A DNA stretch of 64,000 nucleotides from Drosophila miranda. Its lineage: Eukaryota; Arthropoda; Insecta; Diptera; Drosophilidae. Positions 35,605 through 48,600 of this stretch are shown piece after piece (the first letter of the stretch is position 1; every line of letters begins with the position of its first letter). The DNA is taken from NCBI RefSeq assembly GCF_003369915.1, contig NC_046674.1, positions 6,448,001 to 6,512,000 of the forward strand, written 5' to 3'. Position numbers and translations under genes: made by a program. The notes under the pieces were generated by a model. It was not told the origin of the DNA, searched no databases, and saw nothing but the letters and a program-made list of their open reading frames with translations.

Positions 35605-38060
35605 CTGAAAGGCAAACACAAGACTTTTGACATATTTGAATATATCCATATCTGTATATAGGCATAAAGAGTCAAATATTTTCTCTGCACGTTGTTCCCA
35701 GGCAATGCGAGCCGGCAACGGAGATACCTACGAGTATACACATAAGTAAACCTCGACTCATCTCACGTTTGCTTGGCGGGCAACGGGGAATCGGGGAATC
35801 GGGGGGTCGAAACGTTGGCAAACAATGCAAATTTGTAGGCAGAAATAGAAAGAAGATGAAAACCCAACCTCAATGCAAGTGAGAGGTGGCTCGAAAGGGA
35901 AAGAGCGGGCGAGCGACTGTCAATAGGTTAGAGACGAGGTTCGTTGCCTAAGTCTTTCGATTGCCCGCGCTTCCTCTCCGCCCAATCACTTAATCATATT
36001 TTCCAACGAAATTCGAATCCAAGCGAACGGTGGGCGAAATGTGAAAAGATATATACTATGTACAATATGTGTCAGAGTCAGAGGCTGTGGAGGCACTCAA
36101 TGTTGGCTTTCTAAACACAAATTACTAGCCATATCCGCAAACAAAAAGTGACATTTCAATGTCTGACTCACCTCGAATGGAAGGAGAGTGGCTTAGATTC
36201 GTATCTGTACGACTTTTTGCTTGATTATTGCGTTTTTTCTTGCCTACAATTCAAAATTCCTGGTCCTACAAGCCAACTGCAAAAAAAGCGTCCCAAAAAA
36301 GCCCAGACGAAACGAAGGCAATTTGATCTTTAAATTTAAGCACGTTTAAATCAAAAGAGCAACGGACACAACTACACATGGGATATACTCGTATCTCGGT
36401 ATAAAGACTCAAAGCCTTGCGTGCCTGGGCCTTGTACATGAAATATACACATATACATATACATACATATCACTTAAACATACGTACATATATACCAGAT
36501 ATATATATAGACTTCAATCCCACACAAACAACAAAAGAGTTGGAGGCCCCCACAGCAAAAACCACTCGGATGACTTTGTGAAATTCGAAAGGCGGCAGCG
36601 TTGCCTTCACCACTCTCTGGCCCCGCCGCCCCCTCTCTTTGCCCCCTCCTCTCATCTCCTTCACTTGGCCATTATGTACTTTAAATTTAAATTCAATTGA
36701 CTTCTTTTATGATGGCAAACGGGCGTCGTCGGCCACGCCAAAAACGAAAAAGACACAAAAAAAACACTGAACACTGAAGAATAAAATAAAACAGGGAGTG
36801 AAAAAAACCGAAAAAAAACGTGCCAAGGCAACAGCTCACGTAGATCTCCCCAAAGGGGGGGCTGCTCCTCTGCTTCTCCTGGAACATATCGAGGCGATAT
36901 CTGGGGGACTACGCCTCTGACATTTTGCCATTTGCCTTTGCCTGGCAACTTTAACGGCCATTTCTTTGCTTTTTGCTGTCGCTGCCACACATGCGGAGCA
37001 GCAGCAGCAGCGGCAGCGGCAAGAGTCGATCCTACCTTGGTAACGTATTTTTCGTTGTTGCCTTTCTGCCAGTTTGATCTTTGCCATACAAGTGATTTTT
37101 TTGTTGTATTTTTTTGTATTCTTCTCATATTGTTGCGTGGCCATTGCGCTACAGTTGATTGTGTGCTGTACTTGGGTTCTACTGAAGGTCTGAGGGGACG
37201 TTTGGGCAAGGTATGGATTAGTAGGATGAGGGTTGATCCGAACCAGCTGGGATACTAGATCTTTGGATCTACATATGGGCAGGAAGATAATATTCCTTGT
37301 CGGCATTACCTATATTGTTTGGATATTCAGAAGAATACTACATATATATTATTTATAAGGAGAACCTGCAGAGATTACAGATTTAGATTCGTAATGTTTC
37401 TGAGAACTTTCTTCTGCCATTAATTTCATAGAGAACAGAATAGCATAAAGAATATGTGTACATATGTGCCATATAAATGAATAAAGGTTCGGTTCACATT
37501 GAAGACAACTCCGACTTAAAGTCTTTTACTAGCATTAGTTTTTAAGAGTTCTCCCAATTAAGTAAGTTTCTTGTAAATACCTCCACAGATTCCGCACCTT
37601 TATGCCCTTAAAGATCATTCTACCAAATGCAACCAGCGATCATATCGTATCATATCATATAATTCTTATAAGGGATCTCTGTGCCGTATCAATATCTAAG
37701 ATCAGCTGTTCATTTTCACACTCCCCTCCATATAGCGGAGTCTGGGGCCCGGCTAAGTCAGATGCGAAACTTTCTGCCGACCTCTTAACTCTTGATCAAG
37801 TTTCTCTTGATATTTTTCGGACTTCTTTCATTTTATTTTTGGCCATTTTTGCTCTTTTGTGGTTTCTTTTACCTTGCTTTTTTCGTTCCTCTTATTTTTT
37901 TGGCAAAAGTCAACTTACCAGGCAACAAATTTGCCGAAGACAAACATGAAAAAATACATACATACTCGTACAACAACAAAAATCGGCAAGAAATCGTCCA
38001 CGTTTATGTGTTTAACTGGTTTTTGGTTTGGTTTTTTTCGTTTGGTTATATCAGTCTCGA

Positions 38061-38297
38061 ACAGGGTGTCTAACAAAATGAAAGCTTCTTAGACCAAGCC
38101 ACGTAAAAGAATAGAGACGCAAGCTTAAGGGACAGATAGTTATGGGAGAATTTGGTTTGGTATCTTTGGGTTTATCAGCTGAAACAGGGTGTCTTTTACT
38201 CGAGAAAGCTACTGGAAAGAACATCTCTCGATTAATGTGTTGATATGATGCTTTTCAGTTGTTCCATCACATCGCTTTTGTCTGGCAAACACCCTGT
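38061..38297. repeat. Degenerate repeat with ACAGGGTGTC core
   Basis: ACAGGGTGTC occurs at 38061-38070 and 38184-38193 inside longer similar contexts (TATCAG upstream, GAAAGCT downstream), and ACAGGGTGTT lies inverted at 38288-38297. This looks like an old tandem duplication or remnant of a small repeat element. Confidence 0.45.
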
Positions 38298-38627
38298 ATG
38301 GGCATCATAATGTTAGCTTTGATAATTTCAGCTTTCGTACAATATAATTTTGAGCATTTTTCACCCGCATTGTTGAAATTCAAAATCAATAGCCATAGAC
38401 CCATAGACAATCATTAGGCAACCGCTCCGGACCCGCTCCGGACCCGCTCTATGTACACCTTGCCGCACACACACACAGACACACGCACACTCCAGTCGAT
38501 CCGTGCGGAGAGACTTGTCGTCGGTTGCATGTGTGTGCGAGAGCTCGGCCTCTCATTTGGCGGGAAATCATGGCTCACACTCGAAAAGCAAAAACAAAAA
38601 CCCGAAAATCAGGTAACAACGCTGCGG

Positions 38628-38663
38628 CTTCGGCATCGGCATCGGCATCGGCATCGGCATCAG
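38628..38663. repeat. GGCATC hexamer repeat
   Basis: About six GGCATC units within a G+C-rich island. Confidence 0.8.
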
Positions 38664-41600
38664 TCTGCGTCAACGTTAACGTCGCGGTCGCGGCCGGTGT
38701 CGCTGTCTGCGTCGGCGTTGAGAGCGTCGGCTCTACAGGTAAGCGGGGTCGGACAGGTAAGCGATCGGATCATCGTCGTGGGCCACACCAACGCAAAGCG
38801 GCTCACACACACATAGGCCGGGCCGGAGACAGGTCTTATATACATGGCGGCATCGGTCTGCGGCTGCGTCGCTGCCGGCTGCCCGCTGCCTGCGTCGTAC
38901 GTCTCAAGAAGCTGATCTGGAGCTCGTTTGTCGCATTTTACCAAAACTGAATTTAGTTTAGAAGCGTTTGGCGGCGTTGAAGGTGTGTGCAAGCAAAAGC
39001 AATCCGGTGCCGAAGCCGAAGCCAAAGACAAAGCCAAATCCAAATACTCTGGACATCTCCGGCGACACAGAGAGAAAGATATAGATAGCTACAGAGGAGC
39101 AGAGAGTCATCGTCACCTTATTACTCTGACTTAGGGTCTGTCTGTGTCAAAACTAAACGCATTTTCTAACCGAGCAAGTGTTTCGCAGTTCAAGTGTTCA
39201 ATTCAATTCAATTCAGTTCAGTTCGGATCGGATCGGATCGGAATCACGTGTGCAATCATATATGGCTTATATCATTCGTATATATCATATATGTATAAAT
39301 CAACTCTACAGCTAAATTTCTCCGGCATTTTTTTGTTTTTTTCTTTTTTTGTTTTTTTGTTTCTTGAGTCTGTTCCAAATTTCAAATTCTCCAACCAAAC
39401 CAAACTCTCTAGGTTTGTCATTTACATTCGCAGCTGTACAGGCACAAAAATCTACATAGAAGGTATGTATATTTACACTAAATCGTGAGCAAATTCTTTA
39501 TACATCCGGCTCTATAAGAGAGACACACGCTTCCAGAATTTTCAATAACGTTATCGTCATCGCCAGCGAGCCTCATCTCATATGCACAGACAACTCTTGA
39601 TTTTTTTTTTTTTCTGCCTCTACCTCCGACTCCGCCTCCTCGGTATTCGGTGTTCAGTGTTCGGGTCGATTCGGCCCCGTCTCTGTCACTGCAAACGTGT
39701 TTTGGGGCATATATAAATCGATTTGGTAATCAGTTTCCTATATATCTGCGAGTGTATGTATTTCCAGATTGATCTAGGCATAGGCCTACGATTTCGGCTC
39801 TTTTATTTTTATGGGCTTAATCAGCGGCGGCGGCATCGCATTTGAATATGCTGATTTATCTCTGGCCTCTCTCTCTCTCCCTCTCTCACTCGATGTGTGA
39901 TTTGTTCTTGGAACTAGCCTTTAACTTGCGGTCAACTCAAGCTGGAGAATCTCTATATATGGTATGGACATTATGTTGATTCTGTAATTTGCGTCATCGG
40001 CTTCAGGGTTCGGCTTAGCTGAGAGAAAATGAGTTGGTGGAAGGTAAGGAGATTGGGTAATGGTTTTACTAGTAAGTGTGAGACAAATTGCATAGAGGGT
40101 ATTGAACAATTAGGGAAAACCCAGTGATAAATCTCAACATGCTTTCAACTTCAAAGCTTCGGTTTTTTTTAGAAGATCATCATCAGAATCACTTTAGAGA
40201 GAGATCTTCTGTTCTGCTCTCACATTTCGGCTGAGTCCAAAGGAATTCAGTACTTTCTTAAGTACTGCTCTAATTTTTTTGTTTGTGCAATTCTACAGTA
40301 TACATTTGGTCATGACAACATTGGCTTTTGGGCCAAAGCTAGCTCGGTTGAGGCATTGTGTAAGCCGTTTTTCGAGAACCCTTCATTAAGCCTGTGAGCT
40401 CTCAACTGGATCCAGGCTGCACCTCAACCTGCGGCCCACAGTCAAGCCTCGAACCGTCTGCACTTACAGTCGACTTGACTTGAATAATATCTAATGAAAT
40501 CTGCCTATGGCCTCAGACTCAGACCCATACCCAGAAGGGGACGTAAGTGGTCGGTCGGCTTGGCTACTGTCGTCATACAGACATACTTGCACATACTCAT
40601 ATATATGTATGTATGTACATATATTGTAGATAGCTATATCCATTGCACAATTTGAGCAGGCGGCGCGAAAGACGGCGTACAAAATAGTAAAGTGAAGTAA
40701 GACATTCAGAAAATTTGCTGCTGCCGTTGCTGTTGCTGCTTTTCAACATTTTCCGCCGCTTTATGTTTCAACGATTATTACAATGAGTGTTTGAGTGTGC
40801 TTGAGAGTGTGTGTGGAGTTGTAGAGTTGTGGAGTCGAGCGAGGCGCATAATTGTGGGAACTTACGTTACGGAACGATCGTCTAGCAGGCAGCAGACATG
40901 GCATAGCTATTGCTACAGCTAAGGCCAAGACAGCCATTCACTTGGCTCGGCCAAGCCCAAACCCCGGCGCTATAATGCCAATGCAGTCGAGAGTCCACCG
41001 ACCAACCAGCCAACCAACCAACCACCCAGTGCCTAGTACCTAGTACCCAGTTCAGTTCTGTTTGGTTAGGTTCAGCGCTGTTCAGTTCAGTTCAGTTCAG
41101 TTCAGTTCTGTCGTCGTTTGTCGTTCCAGTTACAGTCACTTGACCAACCGAAACATTAAGAATACGAATACGAATAAGAATAAGACGCGGCGGCGGCGGC
41201 GACGGTGACGGTGACGGCGGTGACGGCAGCCACTGCCACTCTTCGCCAGTTTCGTTTTGGTGGGCATAATTGTTGATCGTCGTAGCGTGCATATTTATGG
41301 GAATATTTCTCCAAGCATAAGGAAAATCATTGCAGTGCGCGCCCCTTCTTCGATATCGCTCTCCCATGGAATCCCACGACGTCTTGAAAGTTCTGGACGA
41401 ACGCGCGCTCGTCCAACTTTGACCTTCTTCCAACGGCAATGCCTACCCCCGAGCTCCACTACGGTCCGGTCCGGTCCGTTTGTCTATGCAAAATGCATAA
41501 AAATTCCACGTAGCATTTCTCAATGCAGTCAGTCACTACGCCTGCGCAAAAAGATATACGACCAAAGCCGACAATGCCGACAGACAGACGTCTGTCTGTG

Positions 41601-44600
41601 AATGTCGGTCTGTGTGGGCGCAAGAAACGAGAAATCGAGTGAATGTCCATGGGGTATTACGAATTTTTCAAATAAAAAAAAGAGTGAGAGAAACCCAACT
41701 AATTGAAAGTCCAAAAATAGAGCCAAATATGGAAGAAATTTCAATCGACTCAAAGGAAATGTCTCATAAATTAAGTTAAGATAAATGTAATCAAATCAAA
41801 TATTGTATGTAATAGAGGAAGATCATTTCAGATCGTTCCCATCGATAGAATGGTGTAATTTAAAGTTCTTCAATCAGGGTGCTATGTTGTCTTTGGTTAT
41901 CTAGCTGTATGAGTGATAAATAACGTCATAAAGCTAGCTTACCGAAGTTAATATTAGCGTCTGTCCAGCGAAACCGAAGAAACCCACGTTACGTACTGCG
42001 AGCATAGCCAACATTTCGTGTGAAAGACCTACTACTATGAGACCTACTACTGCCTACCATACAATATCCACAGCCACATCTTTACGTACAGATGTTTATT
42101 ATTTTGCAGTTTTGCTTTATGACCAAGTGCTTTTGACCGTAAGTTTTAGTATTTAAGTTTTTTGTTGTTTTGTTGTTTGGTTTTTTGTTATTTCTCACTT
42201 CTTCTCAGCGCTTTGCCTTGATTTATAGCCACCATACGACCTTTACTTTTGTGAGCTTGAGTTGAAGCTGTTTTTAGCCACGTTCAAACAGAAATGGATG
42301 GATGGATGGAGCTGGAGATGGAGAGACACCAGATGGTGGTATCAACAGAGCAGAGCAGAGCAGAGGAGAGGAGAGGAGGAAGGAGGTGACACCACAAAGC
42401 CCAGCCAGTGAATGACGTTGCTAATGAGCAGCTGATGGCCGGCGCTGATTCATTGAAATCGATATGGAAGATGGGATCATTTGGAGGCTGGCCATGTGGC
42501 GGGGAGATATGTAATGGAATTGTGGCCACAAGTTGTGGCAAAGAAATACCAACTTAATGAGTGCGCCAATTAAAAGTGGGAAATCCACAATTCGATTAGT
42601 CGAGCATGAAGTGAGCATAAAGATAATTGATCTAGTGTGAAACTAAAATTTCCAAAATGCCTGCAAATTCGACTAAATCGTTGATTTTTAAACAAGCAAT
42701 ATTTACTATAGATTAATTAAGATAAACATGTACTAAATTACCGAAGCCTGCCACGTCTCTCAAAATTTTCTTTCGTAAAAACCATCTACTGGCAAACACA
42801 AACAACTGAAAAAAAAATTGAGCCACATCGGCCCAGCCGTTCTCAATTGATGAAGTCCCACACATTTTTCACTGTGTTTTTATATATATACTCGTAGATC
42901 TAGAATATTAAAGAATATTTCATCAAAGTCTAATAATTTACCATACTTCACAGATCAGTGGATCACCATCATCCAAGCAGATGAACTTTCGGAAAAGTTG
43001 AAGGTTTCCCCTCAGAGAAGATCTTCACTCACTTTCGATGCCAAGTTGAAGTTCAACTTCGTTCGACACATGGCTCATAGACACATGTAATCGTACATAC
43101 ACTCGAACTCAAACTCGTGCCCGTACTCGTACTCGTAATCGTACTCGTACTCGTATGACTAACAACGGCTATGCAAATTAGTTTGGGACATATGCCCGGT
43201 TATCGCAGCCGCCACTTGCCGAGGCACAACATCTGTTCGGCTCGGCTTGGGGGCCAACCGCAAATTGCCCGGCCGACTCACACGATACGTATATCGTATA
43301 TTATATCGTATAATGAAACGACCTGGCCCCGACATAGACATCGAAACCTCCACGTAGACGTAGACGTAGACCTATACTTACACGTTCTTGAGAGTACGAG
43401 TCGTATACTCTTTAGTTAGTATAGACTGACGACGATCTCTGGCGCTGGGCTAGTTTTTTCTTGGCTTTGCTTTTGTATATAGCCGATGATGTATGGTGGG
43501 AATTTCCGTTAGTTTTTGCCATTCGATTGGCTGCTATCGTCTGATCTCTCCCCCGAGTCAGATCTAGGCGTTGTCTCCGAGAGCGAAGCGAACAAAATAT
43601 GATATTTACCATATATCGGAATGTGTATGTGTATGGGAGAGTCGATGGGGTAGTCGCTGGTATATATAGTATAGTCGAGAGGGTTCGCTTTGTTTGGTGG
43701 AAGTAAACAGATTTCTTTATTTATTTTATTATTAATTTTTAGCTTTTCCATTCTCGGAGACCCATGGCAGAATATTTGTTCTTGGTTTTTTTTTTATCGA
43801 ATTACATATCACTAAATCACTAAAAATCAAAAACAGAAATGATTTCTTCCTATTGATTTTCTCCTCTGCTCTCCTCTCCGTTTTCGTTTTCGTTTACTTA
43901 ATAGATTGGTTTTCTTTTAGAATATCGCTACGAGAGTTGGTTTTAGTAACCAAACACCAAATGTGTGTGTTGTTGTTTTTTTTAGTTTTCGACTAATCGT
44001 AATCGTTCGTTCTTGTGTGTGTGTTTGGTTTTTCTGCACAATTTCGATAATTGCTAAACAAAAGTTCGTTTTTTCTTTGGAGTTTTTTTTTAAAAGATTC
44101 CTATGCATTTAAGAAATTAGCGGGCAACTTAGAGAGTTCGAAGAACAAAAATGGTGAACACCATCAACCATCAACCATAGTCAAAATCTTCATAATTAGA
44201 GTAATCATAATAAATTTATCATACATACATACAAGCTCCATATTTATGTTTATGTTTTTTGTTTTTGTAAGTTGTTTACTTGAACTAATTTTAAATGTTT
44301 GATTTGTAATTTAGAATTCATTAATATACTTTGAGTTTCTGTTAGAATTTGCTAAGAGTTCATTTAGTTAGTTAATGCTCCAATTCTTTAAAGCCTGTCC
44401 TACACACACACGTACACGTACATATACATTTAAATAGGGGTTTCCTTTGCTAACTTAGTTCTTGGAAGAAAGTTCTTTATTCATTGTGTAATTTCAATAA
44501 ATTTTGATTAGTTCATTTATGACATTATCATTAAGAGAGATGAGAAACTGAAACCTTTTAGCTATATACTCGCAGATGGGGAAAATCACACGAAACGGTG

Positions 44601-45694
44601 AAACGGAAGGGTGTACATATTTAAGTGGAGTTGAGTTTAAGTTTGCTGATGATAAACCATATAGGGGACAGCCGATGAAGATCATACCTACTAAACTACG
44701 GACCATTTAAAAAAAAAAACACGAATTTTTTAATAATATTTGTATAGTTTCCTCCTTGGTTTTTGTTCCTACTTTGCTTTCTTTCGTACTTTCGTTATAT
44801 TCTGTCGTCTATATGTTATTCGTTTCCTTTGCTACACAAATCATTGGCTGTTAAAATCTGTTTATTGTGTTCTTTTTTTTGTCTTTTGTTGTTGGACCCC
44901 ATGCAACTTGCTTGAGTTTCCTCCCCCCGCCCTCATTCCTCCACAGGTATTTGAACTCCGTTTTGTATCCAATCCCCTGGGTATTCTAGTACTTTCGTCC
45001 AACTATTTTTGCAGTTCTATGCTATTATTTATGTTCACTTTATTAAAACATACACGGTAAATTCCTCTAAAATGCTTCGGTTTCTGTTGTTTCTTTTTGC
45101 TGTTGTCTTGTCACCTATATAAAGTAAATAGTGTTGCATATATTATTATTATTATTATTATAATTCTTATACGGTTTATCTATTTTATTAACGGGTCTTC
45201 GCTAATCAAATCCGACTGCGCCGCCTTCAGAAACTGGGTTCGGTCGGCACTTTTATTTTATTTGCTATTTTTTATTTGGTTTTTAATGTGCTTTTTTACA
45301 TTTTACACATTGAGAGATGTTTGCACTTGAATCCGCAAATGTTTATCGTTAATTAAATATCATTCCCATTCGTTAAACTCGAAAATCAGATTTTAGAGAT
45401 TACACTTGTGTTTCGATTTTAGTTTTAGTTGGGTTTGTCTTTCTTTGTCTTTGTCTTTGTCTTTGTCTTTATCTTTTTGGCGACTACACACACACACACA
45501 TACAGGACAATGTCTACAAACGAATTCAATTTCAATTTAGTTTAAAAACTTTTCAAGTTAGACTAAACATAAATCAACTTGATCTTGATTTGGATTTGGA
45601 TGTGAATGCGGATGCGGATGCGAATGCGGATGCGATTGGGACTGCGGCAGATGCTGATGCTTATGCTGATGCTGAGGATTGGCCGTATGCTGGC

Positions 45695-48600
45695 TCAGAA
45701 CGAGGCCTCCACCAGGTAGGTGCCATCCATGGGCTGATTGTTTTGGCTGTTTTGAGCATTGCTGGCAGCTGGCATATACTTGCCGCAGGCCTAAACACGA
45801 ACGAGAACGAGAACAAAGCGGGATTGCATTAGGGCTTCAACATTTTTCAAGGCACAATATTGATTAATGATGTCTGTAGAGTATACATATAACTGAGAGT
45901 ATGAATATGGCTAAGAGACGAAGCGCGCGCCCAAAAGCCGACTCCACTTTTCATCAGAGTTTCTTGCGAGTCTGTGCGAGTCTTTTAGGCTGCACGCGAA
46001 TGCTGTTTGTGTTGGTGTTGGTGTTAGTTGTGGGGGGGGGGTAGAATACACAAAAAAATGCATACACAAGTAGGTAGAACAAATTCAACACACAAACTAT
46101 ATATAATAAGTATATGTTTACAGAGGGAGTTACAGAAAGCGGTTGTGAGACCCACCTGCAAATGCACTCAACCCCCAATTGTTGTGAGGCGTTGAGCCAA
46201 GTTGGGGATCATATGGAGGGTGGGGGTGGGGGTGTGGGGTGGATATATACAATAGTGCTTACCTGGTAGCGCTGGGAGCAACAGCGACCGCAGCAGGACT
46301 GCAGCAGGCCGGCAGCACTGTGCGTCGAGTGGGCGGGACTGGCCATCGGCGAGGGCGAGCCCGGCCGTTTCGGCTGTCCGTTATAGGGTATATCTAACTC
46401 GACAAATTCTCGATCCTTTAGTGGTTAGTTTGGTCAGAGTTTTTTGAGCATTGAGAGGTGTGTACAGCCAGAGAAGAATTTTACAAAGAGAAACGAAGAA
46501 TACATAGAGTACAATATCTTTTTTGGTCTGTTTTGTTTTTTGTTTTTTCCTTTGTTCAGAGGTTTTTTAGTTCAACAATATTACAGTAAAGAAGGGCTAT
46601 AGGTTGGGGAAGGTTGGGGGAGGGGCTTACACACACGAACATAGAACACAGGACAGGGTTAAATACATACAAAGAAATATATAAATACTTAGAGCGAGAG
46701 TTTCCATCTCTTTCAAGTCAAAAACAACAATTAGAACATTAAGCGGGGTTTATGGGTACGGGGGACTGAGGGGAGAAAGGGTATTAAACATTTAAACGCT
46801 TAAAATTCTATAATGGGTATAGAAATGATGTCTTTTTTTTTTTTGTTTCTTTGTTGCGGCTCCTAAGCAATGACAATTTTACAATAACACAATAAACACT
46901 ATAAGAACAATTTGTTAGACAGCCAAACGGATGGGGGCGCTGGGCAGCGGGCAGCGTGGTGGGAAGAGCAATAAATGCGGGCTTGGGCAAGGGCAGGGCA
47001 GGGCAGAGCCGAGCGGGACGAGGTAGAAGCAAGCGCCAGCCATTTTTCATTCGTTTTTCAATTGCTAGCTGTTAAAAACGGTTTCGAGCAAAGTGCGATT
47101 TTTCGTTCATTTTTCCAGATTTCATTTGCAAGCTGTTATAAACGCGTTCACGTTTAATGCGTTTCTTGAGTGCGATTTTTCGTACATTTTTCTGATTTCA
47201 TTTGCCGCTGTTAAATGCGCGTTCGCGTCTATGGCCGCCCAAAAGCGATTTAGATTTATGACGGATCCTGTTTTATTTATTTGTGGTTTAAGGTGAGGAA
47301 TTTGAGTGCTCATCAAGTGGTTTACGGCTGTCTACTGCTGTGGAGCATACACATGAACGGCTAGGAGCCGTAACGAACCGAGTATTATGAATTTATAATG
47401 AAAAATATACCAGACAACAGAGTAGCTCAGTTTGGAAAATTTGTCTGTACTTTTGAAACGGCAATCTACCACTTATAATAAGGTTATGAACCAATTTCAA
47501 AACAATAAGACTGCTTTAAGAGGAATTTTCAGGAAATCTCCATCCAAATTATTTAAACACAAAAGTTATACGAAAACAAATTTTTAACACAATCAGAGCA
47601 CATTTAAAAAAAGATTCGGTCTAGAATTGCTCACTAATAAAATGTAAAAAAATAAATTGAATAGTTAAATGGACTTTTTACGAGTATGACCACTTGAGTG
47701 GATTTCCATCCACCCATTTTGGCCACTTGATGAGCCAGCTCTCAGCAATCCGAATTGTTTATATTTTTTTGGGATGGGGTAAAGTTTTTAGATTTTTTGG
47801 TTTCTTGTTTTTCGTTTTTCGTTTCGTTTTGGGCTTTATGTTGACAGCAATCGATTGCATATGGCCAAATGGTCGTTTCCGAATCTTCATGATATCATGG
47901 GGGTGGGAGGGCTAGAGCATTCTCATATCGTTCGGTTCAATGCTGTTCGGTAATGACCTATTCAAAGAACTTGAAACAGAACAGAGCGCATAGCATTCAA
48001 CACACAAATCGTTTGCTTTCAATAGAAGGAATCGAAAAACAACATATGTATGGACGTACAACCAAGAAGGAAACCAAGAAAAATAAGAATTAAAAATCAT
48101 AAAAATTAATTGCAACGCATAAACGATAGATAGAGATAGTGAGTGAGTGAGTGAGAGAGATATAGCGATAGAGATAGAGAGCAATAGATACAGAGATACA
48201 GAGAAAGGGATAGAGTTAAAGATAGAGAAATATGAAGGAAGAAACAACGGAACTGAGGTACAAACCGAAAGCACTTACTTTTCTGAATTAATATTCGTTT
48301 ATCAAAGGTATAGACAATTGATTTTAATTGCGTTTTTTTATTGCTATGCATTATATTTGGTTGATTCTGCTCTTGAAACGCTTGTGCGAAAAACATGACA
48401 CAAATGGAAAACTTAGAACATATTAGATTGCACAACTTAAGAATTGTACACCCACCCCACACATAAGAACCGAAAATATAATAATTATACATAAACAATT
48501 CGTAAACAAAAGTACGCGGATCTCATACAAAAGATTGGCATTTCAGTTCAGTTCAGTTCTCTCTAGGGTTTTTTGTTTCACGAGCTTCACGAGCTTCTCG

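Larger units (their letters stand above)
31654..45694. other. Long gene-poor region between NOL11 and Shal
   Basis: Fourteen kilobases without a convincing gene. The part next to Shal (right end) likely holds a long Shal 3' untranslated region, since the minus-strand stop is at 45695 and neuronal channel genes often have these; several TTTATT (minus-strand AATAAA) sites occur between 43.7 and 45.3 kb. Elsewhere there are many simple repeats, four exact copies of the TACGAGTAT 9-mer (either strand), a G+C-richer island at 38.4-39.1 kb with paired donor-like sites, a loose repeat with an ACAGGGTGTC core near 38.06-38.30 kb, and one exon-like segment at 35492-35604. Enhancers for Shal are likely but cannot be read directly. 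Confidence 0.5.

Noticed and set aside
38525..38950. 141-codon plus-strand ORF with Ala-Ser repeat
   Set aside because: Low-complexity translation from the GGCATC repeat, with no domain. Kept only as a possible untranslated exon region.
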